The notes: generated by a model not told the origin, from the letters alone. A stretch of DNA of 64,000 bases from Igneacidithiobacillus copahuensis (GCF_018854015.1 NZ_JAAXYO010000012.1:1-64000); one strand, 5' to 3'. Counted from the stretch's first letter, positions 17,523 to 25,974 are shown. Made by a program: numbers and translations.

Positions 17523-18437
17523 ATGCCAATCCCGACGCCCTCCCTCGAACTCCTGGAAACCTTCTGGGCTGTGGCCGAAACCGGCAGTGTCAGTGCCGCC
17601 GCAAAGTTGTTGCATCGCAGTCAGCCGGCGATCAGTGAGCGCCTGCAGCGGCTGAATGAGATTCTTGGCGAGGCCCTCTATCTGCCCAATGGTCGCGGCG
17701 TGCGCCTGACCGCTGCTGGCAAGGCCTATCTGGCATCCGCGCAACGCCTGATGGAACTGAAAGCGGAAGTCGCGGAAATCGCCTACCGACGATCCCACTT
17801 GCAGGAGGGGGCCTTGCGGATCGCGGCGACCAACACCATCGCCAACTATTTTTTACCCCAGCATCTGGTGGCCTTCCGCCGTGACCACCCGGAAGTGGAA
17901 ATCATCATGAAGGGCGGGATTAGTGACTGGTCGCAAAACGCTCTACTCGATTGGGATCTGCTTTTCATCGAGGAGGGCAGCGAAGAAGTTCCTCTACCCC
18001 GGACCTACCAGCTACACCCCTGGCTGCAGGATGAGATTCTGACCATCTTCCCGTCCGATCATCCGCTGGCGGGCCGGCCAGAGCTGACGTTGGCAGATCT
18101 CCTGGCATTTCCCATCGTCTGGCGCGAGCTGCAATCCGGGGTGCGCGCCAGGGTGCTGCAGGAGTTTGCGCGGCTGGGTCTGCAAGTCCCGATCCGGCTG
18201 GAAGTGAACGGCGTCGAAGCGATGGGTAACGCCGTCGCCGCAGGCCTTGGGATCGGCTTCATCACCCGCACTGCTCTGCGTCATCGACCCGATTGGCAGG
18301 TCGTTTCCCGGCGTCTGCCAATGCCCCAAGGCATCCACTGGACGCTCTATCTGGCCGTGCCAGAACCCGCTTATCAGTCCCGTACCCTGGCGGCTTTTTT
18401 GTGGCAGATCGGTGTAGGGCAGCGCGCAGATGTCTGA
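17523..18437 (+). CDS. LysR-family transcriptional regulator
   Basis: The 304-residue protein has an N-terminal winged helix-turn-helix (AVAETGSVSAAAKLLHRSQPAISERLQRL, about 15-45) and a periplasmic-binding-like effector domain (about 95-295). It is divergent from lysC with 118 bases between the starts, so it may control lysC-arg expression or its own gene. That link is inference, since LysR proteins often regulate the divergent neighbour. The effector is unknown. Its stop overlaps the following gene by eight bases. Confidence 0.9.
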   Translation: MPIPTPSLELLETFWAVAETGSVSAAAKLLHRSQPAISERLQRLNEILGEALYLPNGRGVRLTAAGKAYLASAQRLMELKAEVAEIAYRRSHLQEGALRIAATNTIANYFLPQHLVAFRRDHPEVEIIMKGGISDWSQNALLDWDLLFIEEGSEEVPLPRTYQLHPWLQDEILTIFPSDHPLAGRPELTLADLLAFPIVWRELQSGVRARVLQEFARLGLQVPIRLEVNGVEAMGNAVAAGLGIGFITRTALRHRPDWQVVSRRLPMPQGIHWTLYLAVPEPAYQSRTLAAFLWQIGVGQRADV

Positions 18438-19017
18438 TCGCGATCTGGCGCGGCTATTGCAGGAACTGGAATCCTGTTCCCTCTGCGCTACTAGTTTGCC
18501 CAACGCACCTCGCCCAGTACTGCAAGTTCATCCCCAGGCCAAAGTTCTGATTGCCGCCCAGGCCCCTGGTCGCCACGCCCACGCCCATGCTCTGCCTTTT
18601 GCCGACCAAAGCGGCGACCGTCTGCGGGATTGGCTGGGGGTCAGCCGGGAGGAGTTCTATGATTCCCACCTCTTTGCCCTGCTGCCCATGGGATTTTGTT
18701 ATCCCGGTAAAGGCCGTTCGGGTGATCTACCGCCGCGACCGGAATGCGCTTCCCGTTGGCGTGCTTCCCTTCTGGCACAGTTGCGGCAGGTGCAACTCAC
18801 CTTGGTCATCGGTCAGTACGCTCGTCGCTATCATCTGCCAGACAGTCCAGGATCCTTGCAGCAACTGGTGCGTAATTGGCGGCACTATGCTCCCTCTGTC
18901 TTCCCGCTGCCGCATCCCAGCCCACGCAATATCCTTTGGCTACGGCGCAACCCCTGGTTTGCGGAAGAGGTCCTCCCGGCACTGCGCGAGCGAGTCGCGG
19001 AGGTTTTGCGCTCCTGA
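18430..19017 (+). CDS. Uracil-DNA glycosylase-family protein
   Basis: The 195-residue product resembles the broad uracil-DNA glycosylase superfamily that is often annotated near general housekeeping genes. It has an N-terminal CSLCATSLPNAPRPVLQ pair of cysteines, the VLIAAQAPGRHAHAHALPF motif in place of the canonical GQDPYH water-activating loop, and a late PLPHPSPRN motif equivalent to the HPSPLS loop. Only two cysteines are seen, not the four that bind a Fe-S cluster in family 4, so activity is uncertain. It overlaps the LysR gene and is probably cotranscribed. Confidence 0.8.
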   Translation: MSDRDLARLLQELESCSLCATSLPNAPRPVLQVHPQAKVLIAAQAPGRHAHAHALPFADQSGDRLRDWLGVSREEFYDSHLFALLPMGFCYPGKGRSGDLPPRPECASRWRASLLAQLRQVQLTLVIGQYARRYHLPDSPGSLQQLVRNWRHYAPSVFPLPHPSPRNILWLRRNPWFAEEVLPALRERVAEVLRS

Positions 19018-19029
19018 GAAGGTCCTGGG

Positions 19030-19045
19030 CTGCATGAATCTTGCT
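19030..19045 (+). promoter_or_regulatory. Degenerate sigma-54-like promoter before nasS
   Basis: CTGCATGAATCTTGCT matches the sigma-54 element before nirB (TGGCATGAAACTTGCT) at 13 of 16 positions and keeps the spacing to the -12 GC. The first G of the -24 GG is replaced by T, so it may be weak or decayed. No NtrC-type site was seen upstream. Confidence 0.35.
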
Positions 19046-19056
19046 TGCTTCCCCAT

Positions 19057-19103
19057 GACAATGGCGTCCTCGCTTCGGCTCTGCGGAAGCGAGGCTTTCT
19101 TTT
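19057..19103 (+). promoter_or_regulatory. Hairpin and terminator in nasS leader, possible NasT target
   Basis: CCTCGCTTC (19068-19076) pairs with GAAGCGAGG (19086-19094) and is followed by CTTTCTTTT, a terminator form. Just upstream, GAC-AATGGC-GTC (19057-19068) would present a six-base loop with A at position 1 and G at position 4, the ANTAR target rule, and its 3' side overlaps the terminator arm. The stem is only three base pairs. It may simply terminate the upstream UDG-like gene. Confidence 0.5.
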
Positions 19104-19125
19104 GTGAGCTATTGAGGATTATGGA

Positions 19126-20295
19126 ATGAAAACCGATGCTGAACTCTCGCTGGGCTATGTTGCCCTCGCTGATAGCGCGCCCTTGCTGGTTGCACAGGAA
19201 TTAGGCTTGTTTGCCCGCGAAGGACTGCGCGTGCGTCTGCAATGCGAACCCTCCTGGGCCAGCCTGCGCGATCATCTCCTCTTTGGCGAGCTGGTAGCGG
19301 CACACGCTCTAGCACCATTGCCGATGGCGGCCACCCTCGGCGTTGCCTCTCCCAAAATTCCGGTAATCACCGGACTGGTCCTCTCGCTCAATGGCAACAC
19401 CATTACCGTCAGCCAGCGACTATACCACGAGCTGGTACAGCGGGGTGCTGCAGCGACGGATGATCCTGTTCGCACGGGACAGGCGCTACGAGAACTTACG
19501 CGCAGCCACCCCAGTCTCCTGCCGCTACGTTTTGCCGTGGTATCAACCGTCTCCAATCACCATTATCAATTGCGCCACTGGCTACGCGCAGCCGGTCTCG
19601 AATTGCACAGTGAAGTCGAGATTGGTGTGGTTCCGCCGCGCTATATGGTCGATGCCCTGCGCAACGACGAGATCGATGCTTTTTGTGTGGGTGAGCCTTG
19701 GGGAAGTCTGGCCGCCATGGAGGGGGTCGGACAACCCATCGTTAGTAGTTATTCTCTATGGAACAATGTGATGGAGAAGGTTCTGGCGGTGCGCGAGGAT
19801 TGGGCGAAACGTGAACCAGACCTCCATCAATCCCTGCTCCGCGCCCTGATTGCCGCGGGCCGTTGGCTGGATGACGCAGCACATCGACAGCAGGCCGCGC
19901 GGTGGATAGCACAGGCCATCGCCGTTCCTGAGGCCGCGCTTGCTGCGGCCTTGCAGGGAACCATACCCGGCATGACTGAGCAACCCGATGGCCATGTATT
20001 CCACCGCTACGCGGCGCAATATCCCTGGCAGGAACACGGTCTCTGGTTGGCGGAGCAGATGCGTCTTTCTGACCAATGGCCGACGGCGGCCAGTCCCAGC
20101 GCCGTGGTGGAGCGGGTCTATCGAGGCGATCTGTATCGATTGGCAGCAACGGCCATGGATGCACCCATTCCGGTCGATGAACAGTCGGGTTTCGGCATCC
20201 ATGCAAACCCCTGGAAATTGCCGGGGGTGGCGCGCGACATTGCCATGGGTACGACGCGAATTTTTGATGGCAGTCTATTGCAAAGACCTAGTTGA
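19126..20295 (+). CDS. nasS: NasS-type nitrate/nitrite sensor protein
   Basis: The 389-residue protein resembles the NrtA/NasS periplasmic-binding fold but has no signal peptide, so it should be cytoplasmic. It begins ELSLGYVALADSAPLLVAQELGLFAREGL and contains VNNHHY-like SNHHYQLRHWLRAAGL and DAFCVGEPWGS, which are typical of the nitrate-binding group. In Azotobacter and Paracoccus, NasS holds the RNA-binding protein NasT inactive until nitrate or nitrite binds. A NasT homologue lies at 31233, at the other end of the cluster. A terminator-like leader precedes it. Confidence 0.86.
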   Translation: MKTDAELSLGYVALADSAPLLVAQELGLFAREGLRVRLQCEPSWASLRDHLLFGELVAAHALAPLPMAATLGVASPKIPVITGLVLSLNGNTITVSQRLYHELVQRGAAATDDPVRTGQALRELTRSHPSLLPLRFAVVSTVSNHHYQLRHWLRAAGLELHSEVEIGVVPPRYMVDALRNDEIDAFCVGEPWGSLAAMEGVGQPIVSSYSLWNNVMEKVLAVREDWAKREPDLHQSLLRALIAAGRWLDDAAHRQQAARWIAQAIAVPEAALAAALQGTIPGMTEQPDGHVFHRYAAQYPWQEHGLWLAEQMRLSDQWPTAASPSAVVERVYRGDLYRLAATAMDAPIPVDEQSGFGIHANPWKLPGVARDIAMGTTRIFDGSLLQRPS

Positions 20296-20337
20296 ATCGT
20301 TGTCTTGACCCAGAATGAGGCCCCAAAATCGAGCGCA

Positions 20338-20354
20338 TGCACTACACTTGTGCA
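20338..20354 (+). promoter_or_regulatory. NtrC-type binding site upstream of nitrate transporter operon
   Basis: TGCAC-N7-GTGCA (20338-20342 and 20350-20354) is the exact 17-bp NtrC consensus. It lies about 100 bp upstream of the sigma-54 promoter at 20455, a usual enhancer distance. Confidence 0.75.
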
Positions 20355-20454
20355 TTATACAAAGGCGAGCGCCGGCGCAGTCACCCTCCGAATCTTCAGT
20401 GCAACTCATTATTTTTGCCTGACTTTACAGAACATCTCTTGTTGATCTCCATTA

Positions 20455-20470
20455 TGGCATGATTTCTGCT
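20455..20470 (+). promoter_or_regulatory. Sigma-54 promoter of the nitrate transporter operon
   Basis: TGGCATGATTTCTGCT carries GG at 20456-20457 and GC at 20468-20469 with the required ten bases between them. Transcription would begin near 20481, four bases before the first leader hairpin. Confidence 0.8.
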
Positions 20471-20484
20471 TAACTAAGGTAGAG

Positions 20485-20526
20485 CATCATTCAACGCTGA
20501 ATGATGACACGGGACGATGGCGTTCC
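20485..20526 (+). promoter_or_regulatory. ANTAR-type two-hairpin leader (NasT target)
   Basis: The first hairpin is CATCATTC-AACGCT-GAATGATG (20485-20506): eight perfect base pairs with a hexaloop that has A at position 1 and G at position 4, as ANTAR proteins require. The second is GGGAC-GATGGC-GTTCC (20511-20526, one G-U pair), with a hexaloop that keeps G4 but has G in place of A1. Its 3' arm is part of the terminator, so its formation would prevent termination. Confidence 0.75.
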
Positions 20527-20556
20527 TGACCGGTAACGGTCAGGAACGCCTTTTTT
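20519..20556 (+). terminator. Leader terminator controlling nitrate transporter operon
   Basis: GGCGTTCCTGACCG (20519-20532) pairs perfectly over 14 bases with CGGTCAGGAACGCC (20537-20550) and is followed by six T residues. It lies 30 bases before the transporter start and downstream of the sigma-54 promoter, so it must be bypassed for expression. Confidence 0.93.
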
Positions 20557-20585
20557 GTTGTGCACATAATCGGAGGATCAAGCAA

Positions 20586-21992
20586 ATGCAATCCTTGCTT
20601 TCGCAACTACGTGCGGGAAATTGGCGCGCCTTGGTCGCCAGTTTTCTCTATTTCGATACGGGTTTTACCGTATGGCTTTTGTTTGGGCCGCTGGCGCCAT
20701 ATATGATCCAAAGTCTGCATATCACCCCCATGCAGCAGGGTTATCTGGTCGCCATTCCCGTGCTGTCCGCTGCAATTTTGCGCATTGGCTTCGGCAATCT
20801 CTACCAAGCCATGGATGGGCGCTGGCTGGCCTTGATCGGGGTGGCACTTTCGGCGATTCCCCCCTTGGTCCTTTCCATCTACCCGTATACGCTTAGTTAC
20901 GATGCCCTGATTTTCCTGGGTGTTTTGCTGGGCGTTGGCGGTGCCAGCTTTGCCGTCGCCCTACCCATGGCTGGCAGCAATTATCCTCCCAAAATCCAGG
21001 GAACGGTGTTGGGCATTGCGGCGGCGGGCAATATCGGCGCCGTCCTCGATGGCTTTCTTTTTCCGCCCTTGGCCGGACAATTTGGCTGGACCCATGCGGC
21101 AGCAGCCGTGCTCCCTTTGCTGGGCTTGGCCGCAGTGACCCTGTGGTTTTGGGGCAAGGATTGCGCTCCCAAAACTGGGAAGGTGGCGCCGGCGGCCTGG
21201 GGTTGGGGCCTGACTCTCGCCGGCTTGGCGCTTTTGGCCGTCGCCAGCCCGCGCGGCTGGCTGGGGCTGCATGGCAAAGCGGCGCTGCTGATGTTGCCGG
21301 TCTATGGCGTCCTCCTGTCGTTGCTCTTTCTGCCGCGCCGCTACTTTCCGGTTCTGCGCGAGCGGGACACTTGGGCGTTGATTTTGGTCTACGCCATTAC
21401 CTTTGGCGGCTTTGTGGGCATGTCGGCCTTTGTCAGCCTGCTGCTGGTGACGCTCTACCATCTGCCCAAGGTAGACGCCGGTATGCTGATGGGCCTCTTT
21501 GCCTTTACTGGTGCCATTCTCCGTCCGTTTGGCGGGCTGATCGCTGACCGCATTTCGGGAGCGCGCGCATTGCAGTTTTTCCTCGCAGGGATCTGCCTCA
21601 TCGATGCCACCTTTTCCCTGTGGACGCCCACCCTGGCGGTCAGTATCGTCCTCTTTCTCCTTCTCTATGCAGCCTTTGGTCTCGGTAACGGCGCCACCTT
21701 TCAACTCGTACCCCTGCGCTGGCCGGAAAAGACCGGGCTGATGACCGGCATCATTGGTGCTGCCGGTGGTATCGGTGGTTTCTACTTGCCGGTAATTCTG
21801 GGAATCGCCAAGGAAGACACCGGGAGCTATCACTGGGGTTTCGGGATTTTTGCTGGACTCAGCGCAACGGCGTTGCTGCTGATCGTGGGCTTGCGCCGCC
21901 AGTGGCAGACCTGGGCCAAGATTGCCTCCGCCCATGGTCAGTGCATGCCTTCGCAAGGGCAAGCTCCCCAGGCATCCGCCATCGCGGACTGA
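20586..21992 (+). CDS. nasA: Nitrate/nitrite MFS transporter (NarK/NasA type)
   Basis: The 468-residue inner-membrane protein of the nitrate-nitrite porter family should import nitrate for assimilation. About twelve hydrophobic segments are visible, and the family signatures GVGGASFAVALPMAGSNYP (helix 5 region) and GLGNGATFQLVPLRWPEK (helix 11 region) are clear. The ATG at 20586 has GGAGG nine bases upstream. An earlier in-frame ATG at 20517 falls inside the leader terminator and was rejected. It is the first gene behind the attenuator and is followed by a porin. Confidence 0.93.
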   Translation: MQSLLSQLRAGNWRALVASFLYFDTGFTVWLLFGPLAPYMIQSLHITPMQQGYLVAIPVLSAAILRIGFGNLYQAMDGRWLALIGVALSAIPPLVLSIYPYTLSYDALIFLGVLLGVGGASFAVALPMAGSNYPPKIQGTVLGIAAAGNIGAVLDGFLFPPLAGQFGWTHAAAAVLPLLGLAAVTLWFWGKDCAPKTGKVAPAAWGWGLTLAGLALLAVASPRGWLGLHGKAALLMLPVYGVLLSLLFLPRRYFPVLRERDTWALILVYAITFGGFVGMSAFVSLLLVTLYHLPKVDAGMLMGLFAFTGAILRPFGGLIADRISGARALQFFLAGICLIDATFSLWTPTLAVSIVLFLLLYAAFGLGNGATFQLVPLRWPEKTGLMTGIIGAAGGIGGFYLPVILGIAKEDTGSYHWGFGIFAGLSATALLLIVGLRRQWQTWAKIASAHGQCMPSQGQAPQASAIAD

Positions 21993-22057
21993 ATCCTCCT
22001 GCTGTCACCCTCCAGCGGCGTTCGCGCCGCTGCCAGCCCCCTTGTCTGGAGTAAGCC

Positions 22058-23302
22058 ATGATCCAATTCTCTTTTCGCCGCCACCTCGTTGCCGTCGCGG
22101 TACTGTCTGCAGTCGTCTTGCCACAGAGCGATGCTTGGGCTGATCCCATTGTGCAGGCCATCAGCGCTGGCAAGGTCAGTCTGGATTTTCGTCCGCGCTA
22201 TGAATTTATGTCGCAAGCTGGCAAACGCGATGCCAACGCCTTTACCGTGCAAACCTTGTTAGGGTTGAGGAGCGCCCCCATTGGCGGTTTCAGCGCTAAC
22301 CTGCAGTTCATCGATGTGGCGGGTATCGTCAATGATTACAACAGTCTGCGCAATGGCAAAACTGCGTATGCCGTCATCCCCGACCCCGAAGAAGCGAACA
22401 TCAATCAGGCCTATCTGCAGTACCAGGGCTTGGGCGGGCTACTGGTCCGTGCCGGGCGCCAGGAAATCAATCTCGACGACCAACGTTTTGTCGGGGCGGT
22501 CGGTTTTCGGCAAACTCCTCAGACCTTTGATGCTGTTTCCCTCCAGGAAAATCCCAGCAGCAGCCTGGGTGTCTATGCCGCCTATATCTGGCGTATCAAA
22601 AACATTCTCAATGAAAATGTGCCGAGCAAGACCTTTCTGGGCGAGGTCCATTGGCAGCCATCGCCCTTGTTTCATGCGCAAGCCTTCGGTTATTGGTATG
22701 GAAATCAGGCGAACAGTGCGATTCCTGGAGCCGCTGCCTGCTTTCTGGTGGGCAACGCCCAGGTTTGCAACAGCCAGACCCTCGGCGTACGCATGCAGGG
22801 CAGCATACCGATTTCTGCTTCCCTGCAGATCCCCTACGACGCCAGCTATGCCAAGCAGCTACCCTATGACGGCGGCAGTCCCCTCGTCGATGCCCAGTAT
22901 TACCACCTGGGCAGTGGGGTGCGCTGGTCCGGGCTTGGCGTACTCGCCGATTACATGGTGATGGGAAGCAATGACAAGGGCAGCTATGGATTTCAGACAC
23001 CGCTCGCCACCAAGCACGCCTTCAATGGCTGGGCGGAGGTCTTTCTTACTACCCCGCCGCAGGGTTTGCGCAGCCTCTATTTCACCGTGGAGGGCAAGCT
23101 TTTGGGCACGGCACTGCAGGCGACCTATTATGACTTCCGTAGCGCCTACCACAGCGAAGCCTATGGCCATGAGATCGATCTATCGGCCATTCATCGCTTC
23201 TCGCCGCACTGGACGGCCGGGGTGCAGTATGCCGATTACCGGAAAAACCAGTACGGAGTGAATACCGAAGGCGCCTGGGTATTCGTGACGGCAAGCTTCT
23301 AA
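22058..23302 (+). CDS. Outer-membrane porin, alginate-export-like beta-barrel
   Basis: The 414-residue protein has a signal peptide ending near ADAWADP (about residues 1-28) and then a beta-barrel pattern of alternating residues ending in an aromatic (AWVFVTASF, terminal Phe). The LLVRAGRQEINLDDQRFVGAVGFRQTPQTFDAV segment is typical of the alginate-export porin family found also in nitrate clusters of pseudomonads. It is 65 bases after the nitrate transporter and probably passes nitrate or nitrite across the outer membrane; substrate is inference. Confidence 0.83.
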   Translation: MIQFSFRRHLVAVAVLSAVVLPQSDAWADPIVQAISAGKVSLDFRPRYEFMSQAGKRDANAFTVQTLLGLRSAPIGGFSANLQFIDVAGIVNDYNSLRNGKTAYAVIPDPEEANINQAYLQYQGLGGLLVRAGRQEINLDDQRFVGAVGFRQTPQTFDAVSLQENPSSSLGVYAAYIWRIKNILNENVPSKTFLGEVHWQPSPLFHAQAFGYWYGNQANSAIPGAAACFLVGNAQVCNSQTLGVRMQGSIPISASLQIPYDASYAKQLPYDGGSPLVDAQYYHLGSGVRWSGLGVLADYMVMGSNDKGSYGFQTPLATKHAFNGWAEVFLTTPPQGLRSLYFTVEGKLLGTALQATYYDFRSAYHSEAYGHEIDLSAIHRFSPHWTAGVQYADYRKNQYGVNTEGAWVFVTASF

Positions 23303-23338
23303 CGCACCATGGCAGTGCATCTTGCACCATGGGATGCA
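23303..23338 (+). promoter_or_regulatory. One good and one imperfect NtrC-like site before nirB
   Basis: CGCAC-N7-GTGCA (23303-23319) differs from the 17-bp NtrC consensus by one base. TGCAC-N6-ATGCA (23323-23338) is a poorer second match. They sit 65-100 bp upstream of the sigma-54 promoter at 23403. Confidence 0.6.
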
Positions 23339-23402
23339 CCATCAGATCGCAGAATCAATTTGCGAAAATCGATAACTGCCTGATTGTAAATGATCAAAGT
23401 TC

Positions 23403-23418
23403 TGGCATGAAACTTGCT
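23403..23418 (+). promoter_or_regulatory. Sigma-54 promoter of the nir-nas operon
   Basis: TGGCATGAAACTTGCT matches the sigma-54 consensus closely, with GG and GC separated by ten bases. The predicted start near 23429 lies just before the first leader hairpin. Confidence 0.85.
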
Positions 23419-23431
23419 AAACAGGGCTTGA

Positions 23432-23476
23432 AGCAATCTATCTGATTGTTGGTATGTGAAACGGCAAAGGCGTCGT
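23432..23476 (+). promoter_or_regulatory. ANTAR-type leader hairpins of the nir-nas operon
   Basis: The downstream hairpin ACGGC-AAAGGC-GTCGT (23461-23476, one G-U pair) presents a hexaloop with A1 and G4, as in known ANTAR targets, and its loop and 3' arm are part of the terminator stem. The upstream hairpin (arms 23432-23438 and 23444-23450) has a five-base loop and fits the rule less well. The arrangement parallels that at 20485. Confidence 0.68.
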
Positions 23477-23505
23477 CAGCATTTTCGGCTGACTGCGCCT
23501 TTTTT
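23466..23505 (+). terminator. Leader terminator controlling nir-nas operon
   Basis: AAAGGCG (23466-23472) and GTCAGC (23475-23480) pair with GCTGAC (23488-23493) and CGCCTTT (23496-23502), with a small internal loop, and six T residues end at 23505. It lies 18 bases before the nirB start, so expression needs antitermination. Confidence 0.9.
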
Positions 23506-23523
23506 CTTTGGAGAAACGTCACG

Positions 23524-25962
23524 ATGGGCAACAAGGCACGAAAGGCACGCTTGGTGGTGATTGGCAACGGCATGGCCGGCATCCGCACCGTCGAAGAGTT
23601 GCTGAAGATGGCTCCTGACCTCTACGAGATCACGGTTTTCGGCGATGAGCCGCACCCCAATTACAACCGTATCCTTTTGACTCCGGTGCTGGCTGGCGAG
23701 ATGCGCCTGGAGGAGACCATTCTCAATGATCATGACTGGTACCAGGAACACGGTATTACTCTGCGTACCGGTTGCCCGGTTACACAGATCGATCGCGTGC
23801 GGCGTCAAGTCATCACCGCGCAGGGGGAGAAGGTACCGTATGATCGCGTCCTGATCGCTACCGGTGCGGCGGCAGCCCTGGCGCCGATCCCGGGCAACGA
23901 CCTTCCCGGCGTCTATTCCTATCGCGACATGCGCGACGTAGAGGCGCTGACGCAGGTGAGTGCCGACGGTGGCGAGGCAGTCATCATCGGTGCCGGCCTG
24001 CTGGGTCTGGAAGTGGCGCATGGCCTGAACGCCCGCGGCATGCAAGTGACCGTCGTGCACCGGCGGGCCTGGCCGCTGGACAAGCAATTGGATGCCCGCG
24101 GTGGTGCGCTCTTGCAGCAGGCCATGGAGGCCCGCGGTATCCGCTTTCTGATGGAGCGGGAAAGTGCTGCCGTTTTAGGCACGGACCGCGTGGAAGGCTT
24201 GCAATTCCAGGATGGGAGTCATATCCCTGCGCGCATCGTAGTGATGACCGTGGGCATCCGCCCCCGTATCGACCTCGCCCAGGCCGCAGGTCTCGCCTGC
24301 GAGCAGGGGATATTGGTGAGCGACACCCTGCAAACCTACGACCCACGGATCTATGCCGTGGGCGAATGTGTGCAGCATCGCGGTATGACCTATGGGCTGG
24401 TGGCGCCCCTCTTCGAACAGGCGAAGGTGGCGGCCAACCATCTGGCCGAATATGGGAGAATGCGCTACCAGGGGTCGGTTACCAGCACCAAATTGAAGGT
24501 AACTGGGATCGAGCTGTTTTCGGCCGGGGATTTTCTCGGTGGCGAGGGCACGGAAGAACTCACACTGCTCGATGCCCATCAGGGAATCTATAAAAAAGTG
24601 GTCCTGCAGGACGACACCATCAAAGGGATCCTGCTCTATGGCGATACCAGCATTGAGCCTTGGCTCTTCGAACATCTGCGCGACAAAAATAACGTCGCGT
24701 CGCTGCGTGACCATCTTCTCTTTGGCGAAACCCATCTGGGCGATGCCGGACATGCCGGCGTCAATCAAGCCGCACGCCTGGCGGACAGTGCCGAAATCTG
24801 CGGCTGTAACGGGGTCAGCAAGGGACAGATCGTGCGCGCTATTCGTGATGGACTCTTCACCCTGGAAGAGGTTCGCAAGTGTACCAAGGCCAGTGCCTCC
24901 TGTGGTTCCTGCACCGGTCTCGTCGAACAGCTCCTGGTCAGCACCCTGGGGGGAGTCTATGACAGCAGCGCGCGCAAGAAGGCCCTTTGTGGCTGCACCG
25001 ATTACAGCCATCAGGAGGTGCGTGATGCCATTCGCAAAGAGAAGCTGCTGTCAGTGCGCGATGTCTTTCGCTTTCTCGACTGGCGACATCCCGGCGGTTG
25101 CGCCACTTGCCGCCCCGCCGTCAACTATTACGTGCGCACCGCCTGGCCCGCCGAGGGTAAGGATGACCCATCGGCACGCTTCATCAACGAGCGCGCCCAT
25201 GCCAACATCCAGAAGGACGGCACGTACTCCGTCATTCCCCGCATCTACGGTGGGGTAACCACACCGGCAGAACTCAAGCGCATTGCCGAGGTCGCCGAGC
25301 GTCACGCCGTGCCCATGGTCAAATTCACCGGCGGACAACGCCTCGATCTGCTCGGGGTACCCAAGGAAAAATTGCCACTGATCTGGGCGGAACTGGATAT
25401 GCCCTCCGGGCATGCCTACGGCAAGGCCCTGCGCACGGTAAAGTCCTGTGTAGGCAAGGAGTTTTGTCGCTTCGGGGTACAGGACAGTACCCAACTCGCC
25501 ATCGATCTCGAAAAGAATCTGGAACGGATGTGGGCACCGCACAAGGTCAAACTGGCCGCCTCCGGCTGCCCACGCAACTGTGCAGAAAGCACGATCAAGG
25601 ACGTCGGGGTAATCGGCGTCGATTCCGGCTGGGAGATTTATGTGGGTGGCAATGGTGGCATGAAGGTACGCGCGGCCGACCTCCTGGCCAAGGTAAAGAC
25701 CGAGGCCGAGGTCATCCAGATCAGCAAGGCCTTTCTGCAGATGTACCGCGAAGATGCGCAATATCTCGAACGCACGGCGCCCTGGGTGGAACGGGTCGGC
25801 CTGGAGCAGATCAAGTCGCGGGTCATCGACGATCTGGCACAACGAGTGGAACTGGCAGAGCGCCTGGATTTTGCGATTGCCCAGGAGAAGGACCCCTGGG
25901 CGGAAGCGGTTTCCGGCCGCCTGGACATTCACGCCGCGCCGCTGCGGCGGGTATCGGCCTGA
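23524..25962 (+). CDS. nirB: NAD(P)H-dependent assimilatory nitrite reductase, large subunit
   Basis: NirB reduces nitrite to ammonium using NAD(P)H, FAD, Fe-S clusters and siroheme. The 812-residue protein has an N-terminal FAD/NAD domain (LVVIGNGMAGIRTVEEL, ATGAAAALAPIPG, VIIGAGLLGLEVA), two BFD-type [2Fe-2S] cysteine clusters at about 425-470 and 495-545, then a sulfite/nitrite-reductase domain. Siroheme-[4Fe-4S] cysteines are in SCVGKEFCRFG (about 642) and SGCPRNC (about 680). The ATG at 23524 has GGAG ten bases upstream. It heads an operon with nirD, nasC, siroheme genes and nasT. Confidence 0.96.
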   Translation: MGNKARKARLVVIGNGMAGIRTVEELLKMAPDLYEITVFGDEPHPNYNRILLTPVLAGEMRLEETILNDHDWYQEHGITLRTGCPVTQIDRVRRQVITAQGEKVPYDRVLIATGAAAALAPIPGNDLPGVYSYRDMRDVEALTQVSADGGEAVIIGAGLLGLEVAHGLNARGMQVTVVHRRAWPLDKQLDARGGALLQQAMEARGIRFLMERESAAVLGTDRVEGLQFQDGSHIPARIVVMTVGIRPRIDLAQAAGLACEQGILVSDTLQTYDPRIYAVGECVQHRGMTYGLVAPLFEQAKVAANHLAEYGRMRYQGSVTSTKLKVTGIELFSAGDFLGGEGTEELTLLDAHQGIYKKVVLQDDTIKGILLYGDTSIEPWLFEHLRDKNNVASLRDHLLFGETHLGDAGHAGVNQAARLADSAEICGCNGVSKGQIVRAIRDGLFTLEEVRKCTKASASCGSCTGLVEQLLVSTLGGVYDSSARKKALCGCTDYSHQEVRDAIRKEKLLSVRDVFRFLDWRHPGGCATCRPAVNYYVRTAWPAEGKDDPSARFINERAHANIQKDGTYSVIPRIYGGVTTPAELKRIAEVAERHAVPMVKFTGGQRLDLLGVPKEKLPLIWAELDMPSGHAYGKALRTVKSCVGKEFCRFGVQDSTQLAIDLEKNLERMWAPHKVKLAASGCPRNCAESTIKDVGVIGVDSGWEIYVGGNGGMKVRAADLLAKVKTEAEVIQISKAFLQMYREDAQYLERTAPWVERVGLEQIKSRVIDDLAQRVELAERLDFAIAQEKDPWAEAVSGRLDIHAAPLRRVSA

Positions 25963-25974
25963 GGAGGGCAGAAT

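Noticed and set aside
20517..20585. Upstream ATG for the nitrate transporter
   Set aside because: It lies within the leader terminator hairpin. The ATG at 20586 has a good ribosome-binding site and gives the normal N-terminus.
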